Source: Streptomyces sp. NBC_01214 (GTDB lineage Bacteria > Actinomycetota > Actinomycetes > Streptomycetales > Streptomycetaceae). Taken from it: DNA of 64,000 nt. The position numbers were made by a program, and so were the translations under genes. Below, one piece after another: positions 9,051 through 17,467 of this stretch (position 1 is its first letter; each line of letters begins with the position of its first letter). The stretch spans positions 514,501-578,500 of the forward strand of contig NZ_JAPEOS010000002.1 of the NCBI RefSeq assembly GCF_026340975.1. Reading direction: 5' to 3'. The notes beneath the pieces were generated by a model that did not search any database, was not told the DNA's origin, and saw only the letters and a program-made list of their open reading frames with translations.

Positions 9051-9455
9051 TCAGGCCCCGACCGGTGCGGTCCACGCCTGCGGGGGGACGGGCGGGGTCT
9101 GCTGGCGCTCCATGATCCCGCGGCGGCGCATCTTGTTCAGCACCCACACGTTCCCGAGGTGCATGACGCCGAGGACCAGGAGGACGACGCCGAGCTTGAC
9201 CGAGAGCGCCTCGAAGAGGGCGCGGGGGGTCTGGACCTCCTCGCTCGAGCGGAGGTAGAGGGTCACGAAGCCGATGTTCACGAGGTAGAAGCCGACCACG
9301 AGGAGCTGGTTGACGGCGTCCGCGAGCTTCTCGTTCCCGTGCAGGACGTCACCGATGAAGACACGGCCGTTGCGGCTGAGCGTGCGGGCCACCCAGATGG
9401 TCAGGGCGATGCTGATGAGCAGGTAGATGACGTACGTGACGACGGTCAGGTCCAT
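9051..9455 (-). CDS. Three-helix membrane protein, first gene of the TetR operon
   Basis: 134 residues with hydrophobic helices at about 3-22, 50-70 and 85-105. Between the first two lies a soluble stretch with SRNGRVFIGDVLHGNEKLADAV, and the C-terminal tail is Pro-rich. The ATG at 9455 lies directly behind a promoter that carries two TetR-type palindromes. The family is common in actinobacteria as an uncharacterised membrane protein linked to a DCC-family gene; the pairing suggests a redox or electron-transfer role in the membrane, but that is inference. Confidence 0.7.
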   Translation of the reverse strand: MDLTVVTYVIYLLISIALTIWVARTLSRNGRVFIGDVLHGNEKLADAVNQLLVVGFYLVNIGFVTLYLRSSEEVQTPRALFEALSVKLGVVLLVLGVMHLGNVWVLNKMRRRGIMERQQTPPVPPQAWTAPVGA

Positions 9456-9468
9456 GGCCTTCGGCCCC

Positions 9469-9528
9469 TTTGAACGTGTTCAAACTGCTGACAGGGCTGA
9501 CTGTAGACCCCTTTTTGAACAAGTTCAA
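9469..9528 (-). promoter_or_regulatory. Promoter with paired TetR-type operators
   Basis: Two copies of TTGAAC-NN-GTTCAA lie at 9470-9483 (spacer GT) and 9515-9528 (spacer AA), 45 bp centre to centre. On the minus strand the distal copy supplies a -35 element TTGAAC, followed after 17 bp by TACAGT as a -10 element (9505-9500). The proximal copy lies between the start point and the ATG at 9455. A repressor bound here would cover both the promoter and the early transcript; the TetR protein of the same operon is the obvious candidate. Confidence 0.7.
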
Positions 9529-9535
9529 GTGATGG

Positions 9536-10201
9536 TCAGTGGGCACTGCGGAAGCGGTTCGCGATCAAGGAGATCGAGAGCATCGCGGTGATGACGCCGA
9601 CGGCCAGGGTGAGCGTGCCGGCCCTGCCGCCGCCCATGGCCCAGCCGTTGCCGAGCAGGAGGGCGGTGCCGCCGGCGCGGGCGAGCAGGGCGTACCGACG
9701 CTCGCCGGCGCGGCCCAAGCGGCGGCCCAGGACGAAGCAGGCGGCGATCAGCGAGAGGAAGGTGATCGATCCCGCGGCGAAGTGGGCGTAGCTGTGCCAG
9801 GTGAGGGTGGCGGGCTGCCCGTAGGGGGTGCCCGCGGGGAAGCCGCCGGCCGGGTCCATGACGAACACCCCCGCGGCGATCATGCCGACGCCGGCGACGC
9901 GCACCAGGCGCGGCGCCCAGGTGCCACCGGGCTCGCCGTGCAGGGCCCGGCGCAGGCCGGTCGCTCCCACGGCGAGCAGGACTCCGACGATCAGGAAGTT
10001 GGTGATCTGGAGCCATCCCAGGGAGCCGTTGCTCAGGGCGCTCAGGGGGTGGCGGGTGATGTCGAAGCCCTCGCGGAGGGCGGCCTGGGGCAGGGCGACG
10101 GCGGCCCACAGGGGGGTCGCCACGACCGCGCAGGTGAGCAGGGAGCGGGTGGCGGCCCGGGTGCGGGTGCGGGTCTCGGGGGCGGAGGTGGTGGTGGTCA
10201 T
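9536..10201 (-). CDS. DUF998 family membrane protein
   Basis: 221 residues. The ATG at 10201 starts MTTTTSAPETR; earlier codons in frame belong to the divergent promoter region. Six hydrophobic segments are visible from about residue 20 to the end, with the DUF998 pattern: REGFDITRHPLSALSNGSLGWLQ between helices 1 and 2, and HSYAHFAAGSITFLSL later. The family is found in many actinobacteria, often beside YCII/ECF42 genes as here. No biochemical role is established. Confidence 0.8.
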   Translation of the reverse strand: MTTTTSAPETRTRTRAATRSLLTCAVVATPLWAAVALPQAALREGFDITRHPLSALSNGSLGWLQITNFLIVGVLLAVGATGLRRALHGEPGGTWAPRLVRVAGVGMIAAGVFVMDPAGGFPAGTPYGQPATLTWHSYAHFAAGSITFLSLIAACFVLGRRLGRAGERRYALLARAGGTALLLGNGWAMGGGRAGTLTLAVGVITAMLSISLIANRFRSAH

Positions 10202-10241
10202 GGCGGGTGCCTCTCTCCTCGGTCGTTTCCGGTTCTCGCCG

Positions 10242-10309
10242 ACACGTCGATCCGGCAATGTGACGGGGAACGGCGACCGTTCCCTGTCACACCGCCCCGT
10301 TCGACGTGT
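10242..10309. promoter_or_regulatory. Nested inverted repeats in a divergent promoter
   Basis: Between the DUF998 gene and the YCII/ECF42 genes. The inner repeat has 15-bp arms, TGTGACGGGGAACGG (10259-10273) and CCGTTCCCTGTCACA (10277-10291), with one G:T mismatch and a 3-bp centre. The outer repeat has 9-bp perfect arms, ACACGTCGA (10242-10250) and TCGACGTGT (10301-10309). Both sit where a regulator could control the two divergent units. Confidence 0.55.
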
Positions 10310-10346
10310 GGTCGAGAAGCACCGCACGACCGAGAAGAGGGACCCC

Positions 10347-10670
10347 ATGCGCTACCTGATGACGACCCGGCCTTCCGACACCGCCCCCGACGAGAACCTG
10401 TACGCCGAGATGGGCCGGTTCATCGAGGAACTGTCGGCGGCCGGTGTCCTACTGGCGACCGGCGGCCTGGAGCCGGGCGGCGTCCTGGTGACGTCGCTCG
10501 GGAACGAGATCACCGTGACGGACGGGCCGTTCGCCGAGGCCAAGGAGGCCGTGGCCGGTTTCGCCCTGATCGAGGTCCGCTCCAAGGAGGAGGCGATCGA
10601 ACTGGCCCGCCGCTTCCGCCGGATCGTCGGCGACGGCGAGAGCGTGGTGCAGCAGGTCTTCGGTCCCTGA
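10347..10670 (+). CDS. YCII-related (DGPF-type) protein, ECF42 partner
   Basis: 107 residues covering a complete YCII domain. It carries TDGPFAEAKE near residue 58, the DGPF signature, and the family start MRYLMTTRP. DGPF proteins are the conserved neighbours and known targets of ECF42 sigma factors; here the sigma gene starts 62 bp downstream on the same strand. A small ferredoxin-like alpha-beta fold is expected. Its biochemical role is not established; a role in stress or antibiotic tolerance has been proposed for the ECF42 system in general. Confidence 0.85.
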   Translation: MRYLMTTRPSDTAPDENLYAEMGRFIEELSAAGVLLATGGLEPGGVLVTSLGNEITVTDGPFAEAKEAVAGFALIEVRSKEEAIELARRFRRIVGDGESVVQQVFGP

Positions 10671-10732
10671 ACCGCCGGCGCTGCCGCGCCCCGCGTCCGG
10701 CCCCGGCTTGCGTGCGAGCCGGGGCCGGTGCT

Positions 10733-12739
10733 GTGATCGTGCCCGTGCCGGACACCCATCGCACGATCGACGCCGTATGGAAGCTGGAGTCCGCGAAGAT
10801 CATCGCCGGGCTCACGCGGATGGTCCACGACGTCGGCCTCGCCGAGGAACTGGCCCAGGACGCGCTCGTCGCCGCACTCGAACAGTGGCCCGTCGCGGGC
10901 ATCCCCGACAACCCCGGCGCCTGGCTGACGACCACGGCCAAGCGGCGGGCGGTCGACCACATCCGGCGCGACCGGCGGCTGACGCACAAGCAGGAACAGC
11001 TCGCCCACGAGCTGGAACGGCAACGGGAACCCGAACAGGACGACGTCCTGCGGCTGATGCTCATCTCCTGCCACCCCGTACTGCCGACCGGGGCCAGGGC
11101 CGCACTGACGCTCCGGCTGCTCGGCGGCCTGACGACCGCGGAGATCGCCCGCGCCTTCCTCGTCACCGGGGCCGCGATCGACCGGCGCATCGCCGCCGCC
11201 AAGCGGACGCTGGCCGAGCAACGCGTGCCCTTCGACCTGCCGGAGGAAGCCGAGCTGACCGAACGCCTCTCGTCCGTCCTGGAGGTCATCTACCTGATCT
11301 TCAACGAGGGTTACTCGGCGACCTCGGGCGACGACCTGATGCGGCCCGGGCTCTGCCTCGAAGCCCTGCGGCTGGGCCGGCTGCTGGCGGAACTGGCGCC
11401 CCATGAGGCCGAGGTGCACGCACTCGTGGCCCTGATGGAGATCCAGGCCTCCCGCTCGGCCGCGCGCACCGGCCCGGCGGGCGAGCCCGTACAGCTGCAC
11501 GAGCAGAACCGCGGACGCTGGGACCAGCTGCTCATCCGCCGCGGGTTCACCGCGATGCTGCGCGCCCGACAGGTCGGCGGTACGTCGCCCGGCCCGTACC
11601 TCCTCCAGGCGGCGATAGCCGTGTGCCATGCGCAGGCCGCCACCGCCGAGGACACCGACTGGGCCCGGATAGCCGGCCTGTACGGGGCCCTGGCGCAGCT
11701 GCTGCCGACGCCGGTCGTCCAGCTCAACCGGGCCGTGTCGCTCGGGATGGCCCACGGCCCCCAGGCCGGCCTGGACCTGGTCGACTCCCTTGCCGCCGAT
11801 CCCGCACTGCGCGACTACCACCTCCTGCCGAGCGTCAGGGGAGACCTGCTGGCGCGCCTCGACCGGCACCAGGAAGCGCGGCTGGAGTTCCACCGGGCGG
11901 CAGCCCTCACCCGCAACGCCGCCGAGCGCGCCTTCCTGGAGCGGCGCGCGGACGCGATCGTCGACGCGGACCCGACCGGTCCCACGCTCGGGGCGGCCGC
12001 ACGCGCTTTCCTCGCCCGCGGCGAGCTGGACCCGGCGACGGTCCGCTCCTACGGACAGACCCTCCGCAGGCTGCGCCTGGCCCTCGGCGACCGGCGACCG
12101 CTGGCCTCCCTGACGGCCGACCAGGTGGCCGGCGTCTTCGCGACGGCCTGGGGCGGGGCGGCGGCCAGGACCTGGAACCGGCACCGCTCGGCCGTGCGGT
12201 CCTTCGGCTCCTGGGCCCACCTGGCCGATCTCGCGGCCGGGCTGGAGCGGCGTGCGGAGAAGACCGGCTCCCGGGCGCCGACGCTGGGCCCCGCCCAGCT
12301 CGACGTGCTCTGCGGCCGCCCGGACCTGCCGCTGCGCGAACGGACGCTGTGGCGGCTCCTGTACGAGTCGGGGGCCGGGGTGAAGGCGGTCCTCTCACTG
12401 AACGTCGAGGACCTGGACCTGGCGGACCGCCGGGCTCCGGCCGGCCGTACCTGGGTGAGCTGGCGCTCGGAGACCGCCCGTCTCCTGCCCGGGCTGCTGG
12501 CCGGCCGGACCCGGGGCCCGGTGTTCCTCTCCGACCGGCGGCCCGGACCGGGCCGGACGCCCGCACCGGCCGACCTCTGCCCGGACACGGGCCGGCGCCG
12601 CCTCTCCTATGAGCGGGCCGAGTACCTCTTCAAAGAGGCCACCAGGTCCCTGGATCCGGCGGCCGCCGGCTACACGCTGGGCCGGCTCAGGCACCGCGCG
12701 GCGGAGCGCGCGCCTCACATGCTCAGCGACCGCGCGTAG
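10733..12739 (+). CDS. ECF42-type sigma factor fused to a decayed tyrosine-recombinase-like domain
   Basis: 668 residues from GTG 10733; GTGs at 10739 and 10745 are possible starts. Residues 1-408 are a full ECF42 sigma factor: sigma2 with LAEELAQDALVAALEQWP and AWLTTTAKRRAVDHIRRDRR, sigma4 with LRLLGGLTTAEIARAFLV, then the long helical TPR-like extension of this group, ending at ALTRNAAERAFLERRAD. Instead of stopping, the frame runs on for about 250 residues that look like a phage-type integrase. There is a core-binding part (ARGELDPATVRSYGQTLRRLR), then RERTLWRLLYES, VLSLNVEDLDL and GRRRLSYERAEYLF. The first catalytic Arg is replaced (ESGAGVK). The HxxRH box reads GRLRH, and the reading frame ends before any catalytic Tyr, so recombination activity is unlikely. 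The last 25 bp overlap the convergent gene. Confidence 0.8.
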   Translation: MIVPVPDTHRTIDAVWKLESAKIIAGLTRMVHDVGLAEELAQDALVAALEQWPVAGIPDNPGAWLTTTAKRRAVDHIRRDRRLTHKQEQLAHELERQREPEQDDVLRLMLISCHPVLPTGARAALTLRLLGGLTTAEIARAFLVTGAAIDRRIAAAKRTLAEQRVPFDLPEEAELTERLSSVLEVIYLIFNEGYSATSGDDLMRPGLCLEALRLGRLLAELAPHEAEVHALVALMEIQASRSAARTGPAGEPVQLHEQNRGRWDQLLIRRGFTAMLRARQVGGTSPGPYLLQAAIAVCHAQAATAEDTDWARIAGLYGALAQLLPTPVVQLNRAVSLGMAHGPQAGLDLVDSLAADPALRDYHLLPSVRGDLLARLDRHQEARLEFHRAAALTRNAAERAFLERRADAIVDADPTGPTLGAAARAFLARGELDPATVRSYGQTLRRLRLALGDRRPLASLTADQVAGVFATAWGGAAARTWNRHRSAVRSFGSWAHLADLAAGLERRAEKTGSRAPTLGPAQLDVLCGRPDLPLRERTLWRLLYESGAGVKAVLSLNVEDLDLADRRAPAGRTWVSWRSETARLLPGLLAGRTRGPVFLSDRRPGPGRTPAPADLCPDTGRRRLSYERAEYLFKEATRSLDPAAAGYTLGRLRHRAAERAPHMLSDRA

Positions 12740-13275
12740 TTCACCTGGCCCATCACCCACTGGTAGGTGTACGCGTCCACCGCCGGGATCATCGTGGAGT
12801 GGTGGCGGCCACCGCTGGTGACCGTGACCTGGATGTAGCCGGTGGTGGTCTTCTCCTTCATCAGCAGGAAGAGCAGGCCGAGCAGGCAGAAGATGAAGAA
12901 GACGATCGCGAGCACGATCGCGTGCGGCGGGATCTTCTCCTCGGTGCGCGAGAAGTCGGTCGCGTTCCACATCGCGCCCCTGAGCGGCATGTTGCCCGAG
13001 GGGGTGATGATCTGGTCCCCGGCGATGGTGATGTCACCGAGGGACAGACCCGCGCCGCCGACCGGAGCGGCGGGGTGGTAGGCGGGGGTCGGGATGCCGG
13101 CGCCGCCGATGGTCGGCTGGTAGGCCGGCGGGCCCGGGTAGGGCTGCGGGTAGCCGTAACTGGCCTCGCCCGGACCCCACTTGTAGTCACCCTGACCGGG
13201 CGTGGCGGGCATGCCCGGCTGACCGCCCTGGCCGGCGGGGTCGCTCGTGTACGGATTCGGCTGCTGCTCGCTCAT
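12715..13275 (-). CDS. Proline-rich single-pass membrane protein
   Basis: 186 residues. The N-terminal 70 residues are Pro/Gly/Tyr/Gln-rich (SYGYPQPYPGPPAYQPT), typical of disordered actinobacterial envelope proteins. A short ordered part LSLGDITIAGDQIITPSGNM follows, then a membrane helix IVLAIVFFIFCLLGLLFLL near residue 125. The C-terminal domain (YIQVTVTSGGRHHSTMIP) resembles a small beta-rich module. The ATG at 13275 starts MSEQQPNPY. The gene ends 25 bp inside the convergent sigma-fusion gene. Function unknown. Confidence 0.7.
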   Translation of the reverse strand: MSEQQPNPYTSDPAGQGGQPGMPATPGQGDYKWGPGEASYGYPQPYPGPPAYQPTIGGAGIPTPAYHPAAPVGGAGLSLGDITIAGDQIITPSGNMPLRGAMWNATDFSRTEEKIPPHAIVLAIVFFIFCLLGLLFLLMKEKTTTGYIQVTVTSGGRHHSTMIPAVDAYTYQWVMGQVNYARSLSM

Positions 13276-13331
13276 GCAGCCGATCCTTCCACAGGGACCT
13301 CCGCCCCGTACCCCCTGTCCCGCAACCCAGG

Positions 13332-13686
13332 TCAGAGCGCCGCGCCGACCAGGGCCGTGACGTGCTTCCGCATCAACTCGCGGTCCTCGCCCACCGGAAG
13401 GAGGGAATGGACGACCGTGTGGCGGCCGCCCCCGGTGGCGAACACCCTGCTCGTGGAGCGGCCCATGGAGCCGGTCCTGCCCCGGACGACGGTGCCGGGC
13501 TTCATCAGCGCGGTCAGTGCGGCGGTGTCGACCGTCTGGTGCGTGCGGGCGGACGGTGCCGGCGGTGACGGGCACGAGGGCCGCGCCCGCGAGGACCAGG
13601 GCGGTCCAGCGGGTCGGGCGGGCGGTGGCGGGAGCGGCGTACAGGGTCTTCGTCGTGTCCGAGAGCCTGCTGCGGGGAAGATCCAC
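13332..13686 (-). pseudogene. Frameshifted small secreted protein gene
   Basis: From a GTG at 13686 one frame gives VDLPRSRLSDTTKTLY and a hydrophobic signal-like stretch (WTALVLAGAALVPVTA). Near 13560 coding potential moves to the next frame, which reads ARTHQTVDTAALTALMKPG and later GRHTVVHSLLPVGEDRELM, ending at TGA 13332-13334. The first frame read onward becomes Arg/His-rich nonsense, and the second has no start of its own. A single indel near 13555-13570 explains both. The joined product would be a secreted protein of about 115 residues of unknown family. A sequencing error would look the same. Confidence 0.5.
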
Positions 13687-13789
13687 CGACCATGGGTGAA
13701 GCCCCCTGGCCGCCCCCCCCGAGCGGCCCCTGACCGCCGCTGCGGGACCGCACGGCCCGTTGTCAGTGCTCACCCCTACGGTCGAGCGC

Positions 13790-14182
13790 ATGGGAATGGT
13801 GACCTTCGTCGACGAGACGACCGCCGGCAGCCGCGGCGACGGCTGGGCGCTCGATATGGCCGAGGAGCGGCTCGCGCTGCGCGAGCTGATCCGGCGCAGG
13901 GTCTTCCAGGAGGTCGCGGAGTACCACGCGCAGCGCTCCGAGGTCTTCCAGGGGCTGGTGCGGCCGGAGGGGGCTGAGCGGGCCCTGAACGGGTACGCCC
14001 TGCGGACGCCGCGCCGCATCGATCCGCAGAAGCAGACCGAACTGGCCCTGAAGGCGTTCGAGCGCAACGGCTTCCTGGTGCTGGTGGGGGACCGTCAGAT
14101 CGTCTCTCTGGACGAGGAGATCGCCCTTCCGCCCGGTGTCGAGGTCACGTTCCTGAAGCTCGTCGCGCTGGTGGGTGGCTGA
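13790..14182 (+). CDS. Hypothetical protein coupled to a DUF4132 gene
   Basis: 130 residues from ATG 13790; ATG 13796 is an alternative. It is mostly alpha-helical, with MAEERLALRELIRRRVFQEV and a C-terminal module rich in Val/Leu (FLVLVGDRQIVSLDEEIAL, then VTFLKLVALVGG). The stop codon overlaps the ATG of the next gene (TGATG), so the products are made together. Small proteins of this kind accompany DUF4132 genes in Streptomyces. No activity is assigned. Confidence 0.7.
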   Translation: MGMVTFVDETTAGSRGDGWALDMAEERLALRELIRRRVFQEVAEYHAQRSEVFQGLVRPEGAERALNGYALRTPRRIDPQKQTELALKAFERNGFLVLVGDRQIVSLDEEIALPPGVEVTFLKLVALVGG

Positions 14183-16599
14183 TGACGCGGGACGTCGCGG
14201 TGGCGGCGCGCAGGTTCCTCCGCGCGGCCCTGGCCCGCTCGACCCCGAACCACGTCTACCAGGAGCAGCTCGACGCGCTGCGGCGGCTTCCGGAGCGGGA
14301 CCGGCGCCTGCTGGTGGAGGAGTTCGCCGACCGCTACCGGCGACAGTGCGACACCGAGCCGGTGCAGGCGAAGCTGCTGACGCAGATCGTGCTCGTCGGC
14401 CAGGGCCTGGACGGTCTGCCGCTGCCGGACGAGCGGGCCGCCCAGCTGGAGCGCATCTCCCGGACCCACTGCTTCTGGTACGCGGACCGGTGCGAGGCCT
14501 TCGCCCAGGCCGAGGTCGCCGCCGGGCGCACGCTCGCCCCGGCCGTCATCGCGGCCGTCCGGCGCAGCGCCATGAGCGCGGACGGCGCCGGCACCCTCGC
14601 CGGGTTCGCCGCACAGCTCACCGCGCCCGTACTCAACGCCGGTGAGGAATGGGCGGAGCGGGCGATGGCGGACGAGCGGTGGCACGAGCTGCTCGCGTAC
14701 GCGCTGACCGCCAAGGCCGCCAAGCCCTCCGCCGCGTGGGAGAAGGGCGGCCGGGCGCTCCTGGCCCGCCTCGGCGGCGACGCCGTGCGCGAGGCCGTGG
14801 TGGCCTGGCTGGCCCTCGTCGGGCGGCCCCGGACCATCGAGCTGGAGCGCGGCCCGTACGAACCGGACGTCAACCACGCCTTCGACCCCTTCAACGCCAA
14901 CGCCCTGCGCGGCCTGGCCTGGCTGCTGTCCTTCCTCCCGCCGCACCCCGACACCGTCCGTGCGCTCGGCGCACTGGCGCAGAGCGCGCTGCGCAAGGTC
15001 GCCGGGATGGGGCCGCGCAACCCGAAGGTCGCCAACGCCGCCGTCAACGCCCTGGCCAGGATCGAGGGTGACGCCGCCCTAGCCGAACTGGCCCGCCTGG
15101 GAACCCGGGTGACGTACAAGGGCACGGCCAGGTTCATCGACACCGCCCTGGGTGCGCGGGCCGCCGCGCTCGGCCTGAGCCGCGAGGAGATCGAGGAACT
15201 CGCCGTATCCGCACACGGGTTGACCGGGGTGGGCCGGGCCGAGTTCCGGCTGGGAGAGGCCACCGCGCTGCTGGAGGTGCGCGGAAGCAGGGTCGCCGTC
15301 GGCTGGCGCAACGCCGCCGGCAAGCAGCTCAAGAGCGTCCCCGCCACCGTGCGCCGGGACCACGCGGAGGAGCTCAAGGAGCTCAAGGCCACGGTCAAGG
15401 ACATCGACAAGGCACTGTCCGCGCAGGCGGAGCGGCTGGACGGGCAGTTCCTGGCCCTGCGCCGGTGGGCGTACGGGCACTGGCGCGAGCGGTACCTGGA
15501 CCACCCGCTGGTCGGGACCCTGGCGCGGCGGCTGATCTGGACCGTGGACGGCACGGCCGTCGGCTTCGCGGACGGAGAGTTGCGCACCCTCACGGGCGCC
15601 CCCCTGGACCAGGACACCGCGCGGGCCACCGTCGAGCTGTGGCACCCCGTCGGCAGGGAGCCCGCCGAGGTGGTCGCCTGGCGGCACTGGCTGGAGCGGT
15701 ACGCCGTGACGCAGCCCTTCAAGCAGGCCCACCGCGAGGTGTACCTGCTGACCGACGCCGAGCGGAACACGGGCAACTACTCCAACCGCTTCGCCGCGCA
15801 CGTCCTGCGCCAGCACCAGTTCCACGCGCTGGCAGCGGCCCGGGGCTGGCGCAACAGGCTGCGCCTGTGCGTGGGCGACGGCGCCCCGCCGGCCGTCCGG
15901 GAGATGCCGCACTGGGGGCTGCGCGCCGAGTACTGGATCGAGGGCGACGGGCAGGAGTACGGGGTCGACACCACCGAGTCCGGGAGCTACCTGCGGCTGC
16001 GGACCGACCAGGTGCGCTTCTACCCGATCGATGCCCCGCAGAACGAGGAGGGCACGTACGGCGGCGACCACGCGACGGGGGCGCGCGACGGCCGGGACCC
16101 CGTCGACCCGCTGCCGCTGGCGGAGATACCGGCGCTGGTGCTGAGCGAGGTGCTGCGGGACGTCGACCTCTTCGTGGGCGTGGCCAGCATCGGCAACGAT
16201 CCGGCCTGGTCCGACGGCGGGCCCGAGGGGCGCTTGCGCGCGTACTGGACCTCGTACGGCTTCGGTGAGCTGAACCAGAGCGCCGAGACCCGGCGGGTGC
16301 TGCTGGAGCGGCTGGTGCCGCGGCTGGCCATCGCCGACCGCTGCACCGTCGCGGGCCGTTTCCTGCACGTGCGGGGCGAGCTGCGCACGTACAAGATCCA
16401 TCTCGGCTCGGGCAACGTCCTGATGACGCCGAACGACCAGTACCTGTGCATCGTTCCGGGTGCCTCCCGTGCCCCCGAGACCGGCTATCTGCCCTTCGAG
16501 GGCGACCGGACCCTCGCGGTCGTCCTCTCCAAGGCGATGCTCCTCGCGAAGGACACGGAGATCACCGATCCGACGATCACCGGCCAGCTCCGCCGCTGA
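14182..16599 (+). CDS. DUF4132 domain-containing protein (MolR/YehI-like)
   Basis: 805 residues. A long N-terminal helical-repeat region (about 1-450) holds HEAT-like stretches such as PHPDTVRALGALAQSALRKV. It leads to the DUF4132 part, with RRLIWTVDGTAVGFADGELRTL, VELWHPVGREPAEVVAWRHWLE, QPFKQAHREVYLLTDAE and NRFAAHVLRQHQFHALAAARGW. These correspond to the conserved WH-and-QPFKQ blocks of the family. DUF4132 proteins in enterobacteria were linked to molybdate regulation, but their true role is uncertain; many lie in conflict-type or two-gene loci. Translation is coupled to the small gene upstream and ends at a bidirectional terminator. Confidence 0.8.
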   Translation: MTRDVAVAARRFLRAALARSTPNHVYQEQLDALRRLPERDRRLLVEEFADRYRRQCDTEPVQAKLLTQIVLVGQGLDGLPLPDERAAQLERISRTHCFWYADRCEAFAQAEVAAGRTLAPAVIAAVRRSAMSADGAGTLAGFAAQLTAPVLNAGEEWAERAMADERWHELLAYALTAKAAKPSAAWEKGGRALLARLGGDAVREAVVAWLALVGRPRTIELERGPYEPDVNHAFDPFNANALRGLAWLLSFLPPHPDTVRALGALAQSALRKVAGMGPRNPKVANAAVNALARIEGDAALAELARLGTRVTYKGTARFIDTALGARAAALGLSREEIEELAVSAHGLTGVGRAEFRLGEATALLEVRGSRVAVGWRNAAGKQLKSVPATVRRDHAEELKELKATVKDIDKALSAQAERLDGQFLALRRWAYGHWRERYLDHPLVGTLARRLIWTVDGTAVGFADGELRTLTGAPLDQDTARATVELWHPVGREPAEVVAWRHWLERYAVTQPFKQAHREVYLLTDAERNTGNYSNRFAAHVLRQHQFHALAAARGWRNRLRLCVGDGAPPAVREMPHWGLRAEYWIEGDGQEYGVDTTESGSYLRLRTDQVRFYPIDAPQNEEGTYGGDHATGARDGRDPVDPLPLAEIPALVLSEVLRDVDLFVGVASIGNDPAWSDGGPEGRLRAYWTSYGFGELNQSAETRRVLLERLVPRLAIADRCTVAGRFLHVRGELRTYKIHLGSGNVLMTPNDQYLCIVPGASRAPETGYLPFEGDRTLAVVLSKAMLLAKDTEITDPTITGQLRR

Positions 16600-16615
16600 G
16601 GTCCCGGGGGAACGA

Positions 16616-16656
16616 CGAGGGCCCCGCCCCCGGACGAACCGGGGACGGGGCCCTCG
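16616..16656. terminator. Bidirectional terminator between the DUF4132 and sdhB genes
   Basis: Stem of about 17 bp with one mismatch: arms CGAGGGCCCCGCCCCCGG and CCGGGGACGGGGCCCTCG around a 5-nt loop. It lies 17 bp after the DUF4132 stop and 53 bp past the sdhB stop. Confidence 0.75.
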
Positions 16657-16708
16657 CGGTCCGCCGGTCTCAGCCGAGACCGACGGACGGAGTCGCGCGT
16701 CGAGAAGG

Positions 16709-17467
16709 CTAGAAGCGGCGCGTGATCAGCGCACGCTTGACTTCCTGGATCGCCTTCGTGACCTCGATGCCACGGGGGCACGCGTCGGTGCAGTTGAAGG
16801 TCGTGCGGCAGCGCCACACGCCGTCCTTGTCGTTCAGGATCTCCAGCCGCTGCTCGCCGGCCTCGTCACGCGAGTCGAAGATGAAGCGGTGCGCGTTGAC
16901 GATCGCCGCCGGGCCGAAGTACTGGCCGTCGTTCCAGAACACCGGGCACGAGGACGTGCACGCGGCGCACAGGATGCACTTGGTGGTGTCGTCGAAGCGC
17001 TCGCGGTCCTCGGCGGACTGCAGGCGCTCGCGCGTCGGCTCGTTGCCCTTGGTGACCAGGAACGGCATGACGTCGCGGTACGCCTGGAAGAAGGGCTCCA
17101 TGTCGACGACGAGGTCCTTCATCACCGTGAGGCCCTTGATGGCCTCGACGGTGATTGGCTTCTCCGGGTTGATGTCCTTGATCAGCGTCTTGCAGGCGAG
17201 CCTGTTCTTGCCGTTGATCCGCATCGCGTCGGAGCCGCAGATGCCGTGCGCGCACGAGCGACGGAAGGTCAGCGTGCCGTCGAGGTCCCACTTGATCTTG
17301 TGGAGACCGTCGAGCACGCGCTCCTTCGGGTCGATCTCGACCTGGAAGTCCTGCCAGACCGACTCTTCCGAGATCTCCGGGTTGAACCGGCGGATCCGGA
17401 AGGTGACCGTGATGAACGGCGAGGCGGCGGACGCCGCCTCCATCTTGTCCAGGGTGGGAGTGGCCAT
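16709..17467 (-). CDS. sdhB: Succinate dehydrogenase iron-sulfur subunit
   Basis: 252 residues. The N-terminal plant-ferredoxin part carries RRSCAHGICGSDAM and later NRLACKTL, the ligands of the [2Fe-2S] cluster. The C-terminal part carries CILCAACTSSCPVFW and TTFNCTDACPRGIEVT, which bind the [4Fe-4S] and [3Fe-4S] clusters. It passes electrons from FAD in SdhA to the membrane subunits. Its start overlaps the sdhA stop by one base (TGATG). It is the last gene of the sdhCDAB operon and is followed by a terminator. Confidence 0.97.
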   Translation of the reverse strand: MATPTLDKMEAASAASPFITVTFRIRRFNPEISEESVWQDFQVEIDPKERVLDGLHKIKWDLDGTLTFRRSCAHGICGSDAMRINGKNRLACKTLIKDINPEKPITVEAIKGLTVMKDLVVDMEPFFQAYRDVMPFLVTKGNEPTRERLQSAEDRERFDDTTKCILCAACTSSCPVFWNDGQYFGPAAIVNAHRFIFDSRDEAGEQRLEILNDKDGVWRCRTTFNCTDACPRGIEVTKAIQEVKRALITRRF

